Positions 37,640 to 49,200 of a stretch of 64,000 bases of DNA are shown here, one piece after another (within the stretch, counting starts at the first letter, position 1; every line of letters starts with the position of its first letter). The notes under the pieces were generated by a model. The model was not told where the DNA came from. It saw only the letters and a program-made list of their open reading frames with translations, and did no database searches. Source of the DNA: Athripsodes cinereus (taxonomy: Eukaryota > Arthropoda > Insecta > Trichoptera > Leptoceridae); contig OX388311.1 in the NCBI GenBank assembly GCA_947579605.1, positions 29,948,951 to 30,012,950 of the forward strand. The letters are read 5' to 3'. Position numbers and translations under genes: made by a program.

Positions 37640-37907
37640 GTTCAAGTAATAAAATTTGTATTATGAATGGTTTGGGACTGAAAATGAACAAATTCAAAAA
37701 TGACATTTTTATACAAGTATACGGAAATATTCTCGGTGTTTGGTTTTATAAAATTCATTTTCCAAAACAGTCTAACTCAATGAAATTTGTGTGAAAACTA
37801 GCAGAGAGAATCAATGTTAGTATGCAAATCAGTCTAAATCAATTAGTTTTTGAGCTCTATTGACATTTTACTACAAAAGGATTTGTCCAGCTTCAATAGC
37901 AAACCAC
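37640..37907 (+). repeat. Dispersed repeat paired with 4025-4330
   Basis: Matches 4155-4320 in order and spacing ('ttttccaaaacag', 'gttagtatgcaaatc', 'gagctctattgacatttta'). Confidence 0.55.
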
Positions 37908-38432
37908 ATATATCATTGCCGTGGAGGTGAAGTGATCCAAGTCACACTTTTTTGAAAAATAAGTTAAGTATCCAGTTTTGTTCAGGAAACCACAGAGAAC
38001 ATAGTGGTGAAGAGAAATAAGTGATTTGATATTCCTAAAGGGCATTTTTGGAAAATTGTGAAGAGATGTTAAGTGTTTTTACATCATTTCAAGTGTGTGT
38101 TAGAGCATTTCACTAACGCAGATAGGAATAAATAGTTAATTAAATTATAGAAGTGAAAAGATCCAAGCCGCATAGCGCGTAACTTTCCAACAACTTTCCT
38201 ACAGGTGTATCTTTCTCAGCTACAGTGGTGAAATAACCCAAGTGATAAATTCGTGTTTACTTCTAAAATATAAAAATTCTTTAATATTTTGTTATTTATA
38301 TTAGAAATCTGTGCAAAAATAACTTAGTTATAGTCAGATTAGTATTGGCGAATGCGACAGCATAACTTAACCCTTTTTCTCGAAATGTCTGTCTTGTGGG
38401 TTACATCACTTCACATCCACAGCAACGATATG
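37908..38432. mobile_element. Non-autonomous DNA transposon, ~525 bp
   Basis: The left end 'atatcattgccgtggaggtg' plus 'aagtgatccaag' is mirrored by the right end, inverse 'atatcgttgctgtggatgtg' plus 'aagtgatgtaac'. The interior has several more 'aagtgat'/'aagtcac' words and no coding sequence. Confidence 0.7.
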
Positions 38433-39437
38433 TATGTTAGTCATAGTAGTTTATTTTGTGAACTGAACAAATTTTAGTTATATGGTTGGCTTGTTCTACA
38501 CTTGGACGATTTTAATAAAAATATTCTAATATGATAAACATTGGAATGTGAGGAGTGAATAAAAATAGCTAATGAATTCAAATGATGCAATAGTGTTATT
38601 GTTGTCATATTTCTGAGTTTTATTTATGCTAGGGTGATGAAGACGGATGATTCTGTATTGTGGTGTTTTATGATTCCTGTACCGCCTCAAGTGTTTCGGG
38701 GAAAGGGATAGCTTTTATGTTGCTTTTAAAACTGGTGATGTTTAGGATATAAGGATATGCATTTATTACAACATATGAGTGTATAATAGAAGTGAAGGAA
38801 GTATGCAATTATATTGTTGTCAGGTGTTCAATTCTCAGAAGGTTTTATACCATTTTATTAAATGAATTATATTGTATATGGACAACTTGTAAAGCGCCAT
38901 TTATTCATAACATGACTTCAAGGGCGCCATACTGTGCATCCATCGTCCGTAGCTGCCACCAAAAAGGTGTGTTTTCAGCTTCCTTCTGAATTGATAAATC
39001 TTTTTCACTGTAATTTCATAGCATTCACTCATTCTTTTACACTGATTTAATGACATTTTTTTTGCCTTGAGAAATGTTACAGCATAAAATTACGTGAGGT
39101 GGTCGACAGCCTGATGGTAAAGTTTTGAACTTTCAATCAAGAGATACTAAGTTTGATTCCGTCTGCTGTCAATCTACTCCATCTTCTCGATTTATTCCAA
39201 TTCACCTATAAAAAAATATTATGCTGAAAATGTTTTTTGCAATAAAATGAAATTTTAATAATAAATATTTTTTTAGGTTTCTAAAACCCTTTGTTATACA
39301 AACTGCTTTTGTATTTCAACATTAATATTATTAAATAGCAATGTTGTTAGTTTCACAAATAAACAAAAGTTACAAAATAAATTGCGATAAACAAAATAAT
39401 GTTAAATTTTTAAATGTGTCGACATTATGCTTATAAA
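38433..39437. repeat. Non-coding, with SINE-like and coding-repeat fragments
   Basis: 38870-38990 ('cttgtaaagcgccatttatt', 'acttcaagggcgccatactg') shares words with 51125-51180 ('ttgtaaagcgccgttttgtg', 'ctcaagggcgctc'). 39098-39172 reads 'gtggtcgacagcctgatggt' then 'aagtttgattccg', a tRNA-like SINE head related to 31140-31240. No gene recognised. Confidence 0.45.
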
Positions 39438-40158
39438 GCATTTAAGAGCACTCTGGAAAACCGTTAAAATATTCAAGTTTCAACAAATTTGGTAGAAAAC
39501 TCTCAAAACTTATTGACCATTGCGAATATTTTGATTTGATAAAATAAAAAAACAAATATTTATTACCGATATTAGTTTTTTACTTAAAAAATTTGATTAT
39601 ATATTCATAGTATTCATTGATAAAAATACATATTTCTAAAAATCTAAATCGAGGGTTTGTTTAGCAGATAACGTACGAGAATCCTACAATTTTTCTTGTA
39701 TTTTTTTTTATATTACGAAAAGTTAGATAGTCATTAAAAATATTAGCGGAATAAATTATATTTTTTTTTTTGTTCATGGATGTTGACCGAATTAAAAAAA
39801 AATTTATAAAATTTCTCATATTTTGAAACCAGTAATTATCACATGAACTCGATTTTTTATTTACTAAAAAAAGGTTGCTAAAATCCATAATATTTTTATG
39901 CTTGATAGGATGAATAAAAAAAATACATATCTTATAAATAATTTGTATTTTGATATAACAAAGAGTACCCAAATAAATCTCGTCAGTCAGCTATTTAGTT
40001 TTTTTTTATGAGTAAAAATTTAATATTGGTAATAAATATTTGTTTTCATATTTTATTAAATCAAAATGTTAGCAGGGTCGACAAGTTTTGAGAGTTTTTC
40101 TACCAAACTTGCTGAAAATTGAATATTTTACCACTTTTGCTGAAGAGCGGCCTTAAGA
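39438..40158. mobile_element. DNA transposon with ~170-bp inverted arms, ~720 bp
   Basis: The left arm (from about 39441) includes 'gttaaaatattcaagtttca', 'aatttggtagaaaactctca' and 'acaaatatttattaccgata'. The right arm to about 40157 carries the inverse of each in the same order. Divergence between arms is about 10-15%. The 400-bp interior is AT-rich and non-coding. Confidence 0.8.
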
Positions 40159-40707
40159 TTCTTTTCATAGGGAATATTTGATTTCCTTCAAAACTTAAAA
40201 TTATAACAATCAGGTTACATATAGTTTATAGAATATTGTTTGTGTATGACTGTGCTCTTAGAGTTTTTGTGATTTTTGATGAATATTGTAAAGGAGGGTA
40301 TAGACCAACCAAAAAATAATCAATCTTTTCTCTTCTCTATTTTTTGAGAGATAAAATTAAAATTAGACTGGTACAAACCCTCCTTATCATAATATTGATA
40401 AAATTAGATATAAATGTCCTATTGTTGTTAGGGTAAAACAAAATGAATCAATTTTGACATTTTTTATTTTAATGGTAAATAATGTGTTATTTATTTATTA
40501 CTTTTTTATTGGTTGAAATAAAAATTGTAACTTAACCGTTGCATTGCATTTTATTTGCATCCTTATTCCCTGCATCGGAGAACAGTCCAATTAATTATAC
40601 AACAGTCCATCACCAATGCCATTAGGCAACATCTCCTTATTTATTTGGCATCAGGATTAAAGAAGTGTGTTCAGTGGCAAATACATGCGGGCACAGCCTA
40701 TTGACGA

Positions 40708-40830
40708 TGTCTTGTATATGTGTATAATCAGTTTAAATAAAATGGCATTGTCTTGTCTATGCGTATAATCAGTTTAAATAAAATGGCATTGTCTTGTCTA
40801 TGTGTATAATCAGTTTAAATAAAATGTCAT
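40708..40830 (+). repeat. 41-bp tandem repeat, three units
   Basis: Units start at 40708, 40749 and 40790, each 'tgtcttgtctatgtgtataa' then 'tcagtttaaataaaatggca' and a final T, with one to three differences. Every unit contains AATAAA followed by TG-rich sequence in the next unit. Confidence 0.9.
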
Positions 40831-42315
40831 TGGCTTATGAAACTGGGCAATTGATATGTATGATTAGCAACAAATGGTGAACCATTCTAGATCATTATTG
40901 CTAATATTGTAGTGGAAAAAATGCTCCATTCTATCATAATTGAAAATCCTCAAATATAAAAACATTCAAAATCATCCCCTCTTCCATATTGGGGAAAATT
41001 CAGACTTTTAAAGTTTTTTGGTATCAAATCATATTTGTAACATCTAATAAACTGTACTTGTAGGATTTTAATGAAAACAAAGATATTTGACGAAAGTATC
41101 AGCAGTTTTATTTTATTCAATCAGTTATTGTTTATGGATTACTTCCAACAGTTCTTTTTTACATTTTTTTTACAATTTGAAATGGCAATATTATCACAAA
41201 ATACATTCTCATTAACAAATATTTTTGTTCACATCATATCACAAAATATGTTACTATGTATGGTCGTATCATCTCTACCTACTCTTAATACAATATTACC
41301 TATAATACTCTACGTATAGTGCATAAATATATTACAATAATAAAATAGATTGATATTGCAATAAGATTGATACAAATTAGTTGTTTTTATAACATACTAT
41401 AATTTAAAATCATAAAAATATTAAGCAGATATAATAAAAATAAAATAAAAACAATATTACATAATATTGATTTATAATTAAATAATTTCTCTAATATAAT
41501 TTAAGACTTTCCAGTGTAATTAAATTTAACTCTTCTCCAGTTGTTATGTGTTTGACTCGATACTGGAGACGATTACTGAATTACTCTACAAGTAAATAAA
41601 TGATAAGTTCATATAGCTAAATAGCAAATGCCCCGTTGAACTTAATCCAAGTTTCAGATTTGATGTGTCTTTACAAATAACTCCAAATTTCCACGAAAAT
41701 TAGAAAGATAAACAAATGCTTAAAAGTTAACATAATTATGGTTGTTATATATTCATCTATTCCGTTACATTTTCAGTATGCAAAAAATCATAATATTCTG
41801 TACACTGAATAATAACAGTTTCACGATGTATTGTGCAACCATCATACACTCAAAAACAAAGTTAATAAAAATATTTAATCTATAAGTCATGACATGGCAT
41901 ACAAATAAAGAATGATGTGAAACAATTTAACAACCTTTCTTAATTTATGACACAAAAAATGATTTATTAAAAAGTCTTCTCGTGTTTACTTCCACATTTT
42001 CACATTTAGGAAATTTAATTTAGTATTGGTTTTTTATATTTTTATTCATACATAAAATGACTAAGCTTGTACTACAAACTAAAAACAGAATTTGCACAAC
42101 TTCTGTTTAAAAAAGATCTTTAAATTTCAATTTGATATAATATTTATTTGTATTCAACATACTAAAAATAAATAATTCAACAACTCAACATCACTGCAGC
42201 AACAAAACTCATACACTCCATTTATGTTTTATACTGTCAACTCAACAAAGCTTGATACATAAGAGGATTAAAAGCCATTTATTTAAGAAGGATTAACTAT
42301 GTAAGTTTCCAGACA
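40831..42315. other. AT-rich non-coding sequence
   Basis: No gene or repeat family recognised. Confidence 0.4.
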
Positions 42316-42552
42316 TTTTGAATGTTTTTAGTATTCTACAATGCACTTCCGTTACTTGATTATTTAAATCGCCATCAATCAAGTAAACCTTTACCGATGA
42401 CGAGTGATGCAATACTATAAAAGTATAGTATACTTAGTATTGTAATAAAAGTATAGTAACGTTCGTCAATGGTAAAGGTTTACTGAAATCCATCGCGATT
42501 TAAATAATCAAGTAATGGAAGTGCATTGTAGAATACTAAAAAAATTCAAAAA
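42316..42552. mobile_element. Hairpin MITE, ~237 bp, ~90-bp arms
   Basis: The left arm 'ttttgaatgtttttagtatt' continues 'ctacaatgcacttccgttac' and 'caagtaaacctttaccgatg'. The right arm is almost exactly its inverse. The loop (about 42405-42465) is itself repetitive, with 'aaaagtatagta' twice. No coding sequence. Confidence 0.85.
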
Positions 42553-43120
42553 GGATTAAATGCATTGATAATAAGCAAATAAATTAACTTCTCATTATTG
42601 TAGAAATAAATTGATTGTACATATCAGTAAATTATTATTCAGGACCATATTACAACCCCAAAGGTCAATTTCACTTTTACACTTAACATACCTCTCTGGA
42701 AAATAGAGAGAAAACAAGCATCTTCTATTCAAAGTAGTTCTGTGCCATATGATTCACTACACAAAAACAAATATTTCAAACTAAGCAACAATTAGCTTCA
42801 TTTATATTGCAAAGTTGTGGTTATATTTCATGTCAATAAAGGTCATACAGAATTTAGTCATGAAATGCAACTATTGTTTAAAATTTCCATACAAATTAAT
42901 AATAATGACAAAGCACTCTTTATGATTCAATACAAAAATATTAATAGTTTATGCCCAACTTTTCACGGAGAAATGGATTAAAAATTTCATCTTTACGTTT
43001 AGTTACGCTTAAAAAAAACAAATATATATTGTATTGCTTAGTAAAAGAAAAAACTCCAACTCTTTTAGGTCTTCAAGTATTAATAAAACTTCTCAAATAA
43101 GACATTTATTTGAGAAGTTT
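42553..43120. other. Non-coding sequence
   Basis: No gene recognised. A short palindrome at 43090-43121 ('aacttctcaaataagacatt' and its inverse) is present. Confidence 0.4.
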
Positions 43121-43124
43121 TCTT

Positions 43125-43890
43125 CGTCACTTTCAGCAGTAACGAGGTATGCCACCCATCCTGTATTGTCTTATTTTTATTTTATTTGCATAAAGTTAGT
43201 CTACTGGTTACACCACTTGTGAGAATACCATGATGGATTTTGATTTATGTTTAGTAAATCTATTTTTTTGCAAGGTAAAGAATCAAGAATAGCATACTCA
43301 TACGCCCATTCGCTGTTTCTTTATCTACAATGACTAGTGAGAATGAAATAAAAAATTGAATGCAAAATGAAGAATAACCCTTTTCAAATTGTTCTGGATC
43401 TGGGTTTTACATGTATATGTACTTGGTGCATTGCATATATGTATTGTCGCATTAGTACCCATAATACAAAAAATATATATTAGTTTGGGACTAGCTCGAT
43501 GTGAGTGAATTGTCTGTGCATATTAAATTATTTTCTACTCTTTACTCACAAAACAATTTTTTAATCTCATCAGAGGAATATTACAAATTTACATTTTTTA
43601 AATTTATTTACACGATTAATGATAATCTATATATGAAAAAAAATTACATGGAGAGCACCCGGCAAAGAATTGGTCTCCCACTCTTTCCTGTAACTTTTGG
43701 AGTGCCCTGTAAAAGGCAGGTGTTTGAAAAAATAAAGACATTTACATCTTAAATTCAGCGATGAAGTTTACCACCCATCCTGAATGTCTCATTTTTTTGT
43801 TGGTACGGAGAGGACAAGATTAGATGTTAATTTCATGCAGCTGGTCTGCTGTATACTTCATCAGTGAGATGATGTGCCGTGATGGTATAG
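43125..43890. repeat. Cluster: R240 fragment, SINE tail, R240 copy
   Basis: 43140-43245 is an R240 fragment ('gaggtatgccacccatcctg'). 43385-43500 is the SINE tail of the 31690-31954 family in plus orientation ('gtcgcattagtacccataat', 'agtttgggactagctcgatg'). 43650-43890 is a fuller minus-orientation R240 ('gagcacccggcaaagaattg', 'gtgccctgtaaaaggcagg'). Confidence 0.65.
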
Positions 43891-44197
43891 AAATACAATA
43901 TTATAATAATATTACACCTGACTTAGTAACATTCTTAGATTCTTGAGGGGAATGTTATGATGTACAAAATGTGACTTGTAAAAGATTATTTTTTAGATAA
44001 AGCATCTTTACTATAAGCAGTAAGCTTGTGTCCTACTGGTGGAATAGGTCGGCTGTGAGAGGGTTCCAATCTAAGATTTCTCAATTGAAAATCCAAGACC
44101 TACCACAATTTAATGATTCCTTAAAAAGACAAAAGATATATCTTTCAAATAACTGTACTTGTAAAAAAAAAATTTGGCCTACATTTAATAGATCTGA

Positions 44198-44393
44198 GGC
44201 CTGAGTCAATAACACATTTTCACGTTACGTTTTCGTTTTGTTAGCGTTCAAATGTTACGTTAGCGCCAAAGTGTCAATTTTCGTAACTATTGTGTATCTT
44301 AGCAACAAAATTGACACTTGCTTGCAACTTCGTCTATACTCGAACGTTAACGGAATGAAAACGTAACGTGAAAATGTGTTATTGACTCAGGCC
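44198..44393. mobile_element. MITE, 196 bp, GGCCTGAGTC termini
   Basis: The left terminus 'ggcctgagtcaataacacat' continues 'tttcacgttacgttttcgtt'. The right terminus is its inverse. The outer palindrome extends by four bases (CTGA/TCAG). Sister of 33890-34060, sharing terminal pattern and internal 'tgtcaattt' words. Confidence 0.85.
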
Positions 44394-44399
44394 TCAGTG

Positions 44400-45690
44400 G
44401 TCTTCAATCCCTGGTACCAGTCCGTGTTACAAGTGGCACCGGGCTGGGGAAAGAACATGAAGATTGGTTCTTTATTGTTGCAAAAAAAGGACCTAGCTTT
44501 TGAAAAGTTGATCAACAATACCAGATTCAAGATTCTGTGAAAATATTCTTTAGCAAAACCATGGAGAATGTCAAACATTTCAAATTCCTATTTCCATTTT
44601 GAAAATTTGACGACGGAAAAAGTAGAAATTCAGAGTGCAAGGGAAATTATAAAATTTTGTAATTTGAGAGCTTAAAAAAAGGTGGTCATTTTTGAAAAAT
44701 ATTTTACAAAACCGAGGAGATAATGAATTATATATTTCAAATATCTGCACAAAATTTTATATTTTTATTATTAATTTGTATAAATAAACAAAAAAAAAAC
44801 TAAAAAACATACTGCTTTAACTTTGATGCACAATGTTATAATTTCAAAGTGTTGGCTTAAGGAACTGTCCCCACAATATACTTCCTAGTACATGATTATC
44901 CATGCCAATAAAGATACGTTTATTTTATTTTTTACATAATAATTAATATTTTTCTATATTAAGGAGGTTACAAACGCATAAGATTACATTAATATTACGA
45001 TTATGTATTCTTTACGTATACCAATTGTATTACAAAATACTTTAACAAGGCGAAATGGAATAACAAGTATGAAAAACATTTTTATATGTATTGTTATTAT
45101 AATTCTAAGCCAAGAACATACTTAATGAATTACTCCCAAAGGAAAATTAGAAGAAGAGAGTTCAAACTCTGCTTACTCAGAAAAAATTAATAAACTGATA
45201 AAAAAGTCACTTAGTAGAACATTTTAAAGAAACAATATCTACCATAAATAACTGTAAACGTAATAAGAGCTAACGTAATAAGCCAAAAATTATAATTACT
45301 AAAATATATTTACCTTTTTAATAAAAAGAAAGTGATATCAAATATTTGACACATAATATTGTTAATATGTTTATAATATGAATGGAAAACTAAATGTGAA
45401 GCACTGTGCAATATTTTCAGTTACTTGTATGTTGTATATTATAAAAAAAGGGAATATTAAAAAAAAAGTATGTTTAGAAGATAAACAATTGATTTAAAAT
45501 AATATGATTATTGTTTAATTCGTACAGTAATAGGCCAATATCGGACTTTGAACACAAACACTTTATCTTGGAGAACTAAACTATTCTTGACAGACCATTG
45601 ATAATTGAGAGATTGACTTGATTGGAAGAACATTATTTTGTAATTATTTCACTATGGAATTCTACTACCGAAACACTGATACAGTGAATA
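44400..45690. other. Non-coding sequence with a fragment of the 55721 hAT family
   Basis: 44525-44625 ('aaaatattctttagcaaaac', 'catttcaaattcctatttcc') resembles the internal unit of the element at 55721-56259. The remainder holds AT-rich sequence and no gene. Part may be 3' UTR of hpo, but no cleavage signal could be chosen. Confidence 0.4.
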
Positions 45691-45698
45691 CCATAGAT

Positions 45699-45872
45699 CA
45701 GTGGTTCCCAAACTTTTAAATTCGCATACTACATACGAAATTATAAATCAGTAGCGTACCATTGAACTGAATTTAAAAACGTTTTATCTAATTATTTACT
45801 GTGTGTCCTATGGCCATGGCTGCTTGCGTACCACCATAATAATTGTCGCGTACCATAGTTTGGGAATCACTG
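45699..45872. mobile_element. hAT-type MITE, 174 bp, 8-bp target duplication
   Basis: The left end 'cagtggttcccaaactttta' is matched inversely at the right by 'cagtgattcccaaactatgg'. The flanks carry an exact 8-bp duplication CCATAGAT (45691-45698 and 45873-45880). CAGTG termini and an 8-bp duplication are the hAT signature. Confidence 0.92.
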
Positions 45873-46257
45873 CCATAGATAATCTTCACAATTTATGGGA
45901 TTGGAAAAATATTTATTAAGTAAAAACGTTAAAAATCTTCTCAGTTAAAGAGGAAGTAATTACAAAATGATATTATTGCTATGAAATACAGTTAATGACA
46001 AAAAATAAAATTGAAATTATTAATAATAATGTGAATAAGTTTTTCACTTGCTTTTGAATGCAAATCATTGGTTTGTTTTAAGCGCACAACAGGATAAAAC
46101 TCATACGCGACAAAAATACACAAAATGGCACTGTCTTTCATTTCAATTAGAAAATTCTAGTACAACTAAAATACTATACAAATAACTCCTGGTGTTACAT
46201 GTATGGTGTTACAACAAGTCACTGGGCTCAGAGATAATAGAGACAATCAGGCATCAA

Positions 46258-49200
46258 CTAGAAATTCTGCTGTCTTTTCCGTTTAGCGGCCATTGCATCT
46301 AAGATTGGTTGTTTCTTACTTTGATACATTTTGTGGAGTTCATCTATTTCACGTTCCATCTCTAAATCTAAATTCTGCATTCTTTCTTGTAATTCTTCAT
46401 ATGATAAAAATTTTAACTGAAAAATGAAATTGCAAACACATTATTAAAAAAAAAATCCAAATTTAAAGTTTTGTATACTTAGTCATTAGAGAAATCAAAT
46501 GCAAAAAATATTGTAAAGATTCCATTAAAAGAATTAATATAAATTTTAACGATAAACAAATTCTTGTAGAGCCATGAAGAAAGCAGTAATAGAAAGTCCA
46601 CAACTTACTCAAGTAAGCTAATGCAATAAAAAAAAAACAAATGTATTGAACACAAGACTTACACAATAAAGATGAAAACTTGAGTAAATACATATTTAAA
46701 TATGTATTAAATAATACAACAACATACTATTGTACTCACAAATTCAAAATCAGATGTGTCAACAAAATTTCTCTGGAACTTTGGTGGGTTATTGTCATGC
46801 TGAAAGTGAATTGAACGCAATGGAGCCATGTTGTGGTGTTGGGGTACTAATGGAGGTGCCTCATTTTGCTCTAACCTGGAAAAATATAACCATTGCATAT
46901 ATAATATTGATATGAGAATATTACCTAAGAAGTCAGAAAAAAGTCAATAATAGTAAATGTAGAAAATTCATAACCCAGAATTGTGTAATGTAAATGATGT
47001 AGGCATGTAGAATTATACAAAAAATAAACAATGTAAATTAAAGAGACTGTGTTGTCTAGAGCCAACGTAAATAACATATGTTAGTTTGGACATGTTAATA
47101 TAATAATATTATCACATTCCAAAGATATAACAAAAAAGAACCATGTTATGACTGCATTAAGGATAATATGAATCCACCATGGTGATCTAATTCTAAAAAA
47201 ACAGATGAACCAGAAAAAGTATAGCATGTATGAGAAAATATATGGAGAGAAAAAAGTGTATCACGTTATAATAATAATAATAAACCTTATTGACAGAACA
47301 TTAAAAACTTTGTACAAGAAACACATAATAAATAGAAAACAATGCTCTGTCAAATGGCGGACTTGTTGCAGAGCAACATCTTCCAGCCAACCATTCAATT
47401 CTCTATTTACTCTGCAAAGAATAGAGAGTTACTGTGTACAAGTAGGTATATTTGTAGTAAGATATTTCATTTAGTCAGGGTTAATTTTAATCATCTAGAT
47501 TTTGTTAAGTGACAGTGTTTTACCTTTTATTGTTATGCTGATAATGGTTTTGATGCTGAGATTCCATTTGCTGTGCGTGATGCATCATTCCTCCATTGTT
47601 ATTATTGTTGCCGTGGTTCATATTGCCGCCATGTGAAGGTCCCAATAAGGTTCCATTATCCGTATCATTGTCTACATCATTACCACTATTGTTACTACTA
47701 TTATTCTCTATGGTTATATGATCAGGCTTCTTCTTGTCAAAGTGTTCTAGGAATAGTGGACGATATTTGGGACGTTGATTATCACATGTTCCTGTGTCAT
47801 GTCCTATAAATATAATAAATAACATCATATACAATTTCATACTTTAACCAAGCATCCTTGACACCGAGGTCACTGCTAAAGTATAGGTCTGTGAATGTTT
47901 TATTTTTGGTTGGTATAAGAGTGAAAAAAAATTAAATTCTCCGATTGTTATTGCATAATTATACAATTAATCTTTTCCTCAAATAAATTCTGGCTTTTCG
48001 GCTTCAGTTAAAGATACCCCGGTGATTTTATGCACCATAACACACTTATACTACTAGAAATTTTAGAGTCCATGTTATCCATTGTGTCTTTGATTTGATT
48101 TAGATCTCATAAAAGAGTCACACTCAAGGGATAAATAATCACATAAGATTCCAGAACTGCAGTTTGCTTACTGATAGTTTAGCTTAATTATTGAGTTAAA
48201 AACCTGCATGTGCTCTTACTTTTCATAGTTTGCTCCTCTGAGTCACTGTTGATGACCATGGTGCCTAGATCTAGCTGATGTTCTGGTATGAGAGTTCCAC
48301 CCCTCCCTGGGACTAGAGTCCCACAGTCCCCTCCATCTCCATCTACTCCTCCAGGAGTGGATCTCAACGTTCCACAATCATCATCCTACACGAATAAACA
48401 ATACAAACATAGATGAATATTAAGTACCTACTTATGTCAACGTTGCCAGACGTATGTTACGTTACCGTATTTGTACAGTAATTTCATTCCCTGTACAGTA
48501 GTAAATTACCACACGACAAACATGCCGTAATTTAAAATCTTAAATAATATTTATACAAAATGTACGGTAATTTGGCAAAAAAAATCCAGAAATAGTAAAT
48601 ATTCTTTGAGAAAACCGAGTAGTTTTTGAAATATTTCAAATTCCTACACCATTTTAAAAATTCGGTGACAGGGGGGGGTGCATTCTGTGAAAGGAATATG
48701 TAATAGGTGAATAAAAAGACAATCTTTTTGGTTCCAGAAATATGCTGACTAACCTCAAAATATGACCCCAATGATCATTACACAGAGTCATACACACAAT
48801 GGATGATATTTTGTATGCTGTGTAATTTAATCTATACCAAAGAATTACCTAGGTCAGTGGTCAGACACGAACAACAAAATAAATAAATCATGAAGAGTTG
48901 ACACAAATAAATGACAAAATAATTAATTGCAGTATTTTCTTACATAATTATCCGATTGAGGTTGCTTCATCTGCCCTGAATTGGATGCCATAAGCCTGTG
49001 TACCTGATTCTCTCTCAACTGGTGAGCCTCGGCTATCATCTGACTTAATATCGTAGGGGGTTTGGCCGCTCCTAAAGTAAAATTATTAATAAAGTATTTA
49101 AGCCAATACAAAAATATTGAAATAACTATACAAAATTACTGGGTGAAGAACGACAAAATGAGAAAGCCACTAATTATAATATTAATGTGAGGGATCACTC

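Noticed and set aside
39661..39972. 103-codon minus-strand frame
   Set aside because: Low-complexity K/N/I-rich translation of the AT-rich centre of the inverted-repeat element at 39438-40158.
47520..47840. 106-codon minus-strand frame that appears to start with a signal peptide ([13 protein letters not shown])
   Set aside because: The hydrophobic start is intron sequence upstream of the acceptor at 47804; the rest is exon 8 of hpo.
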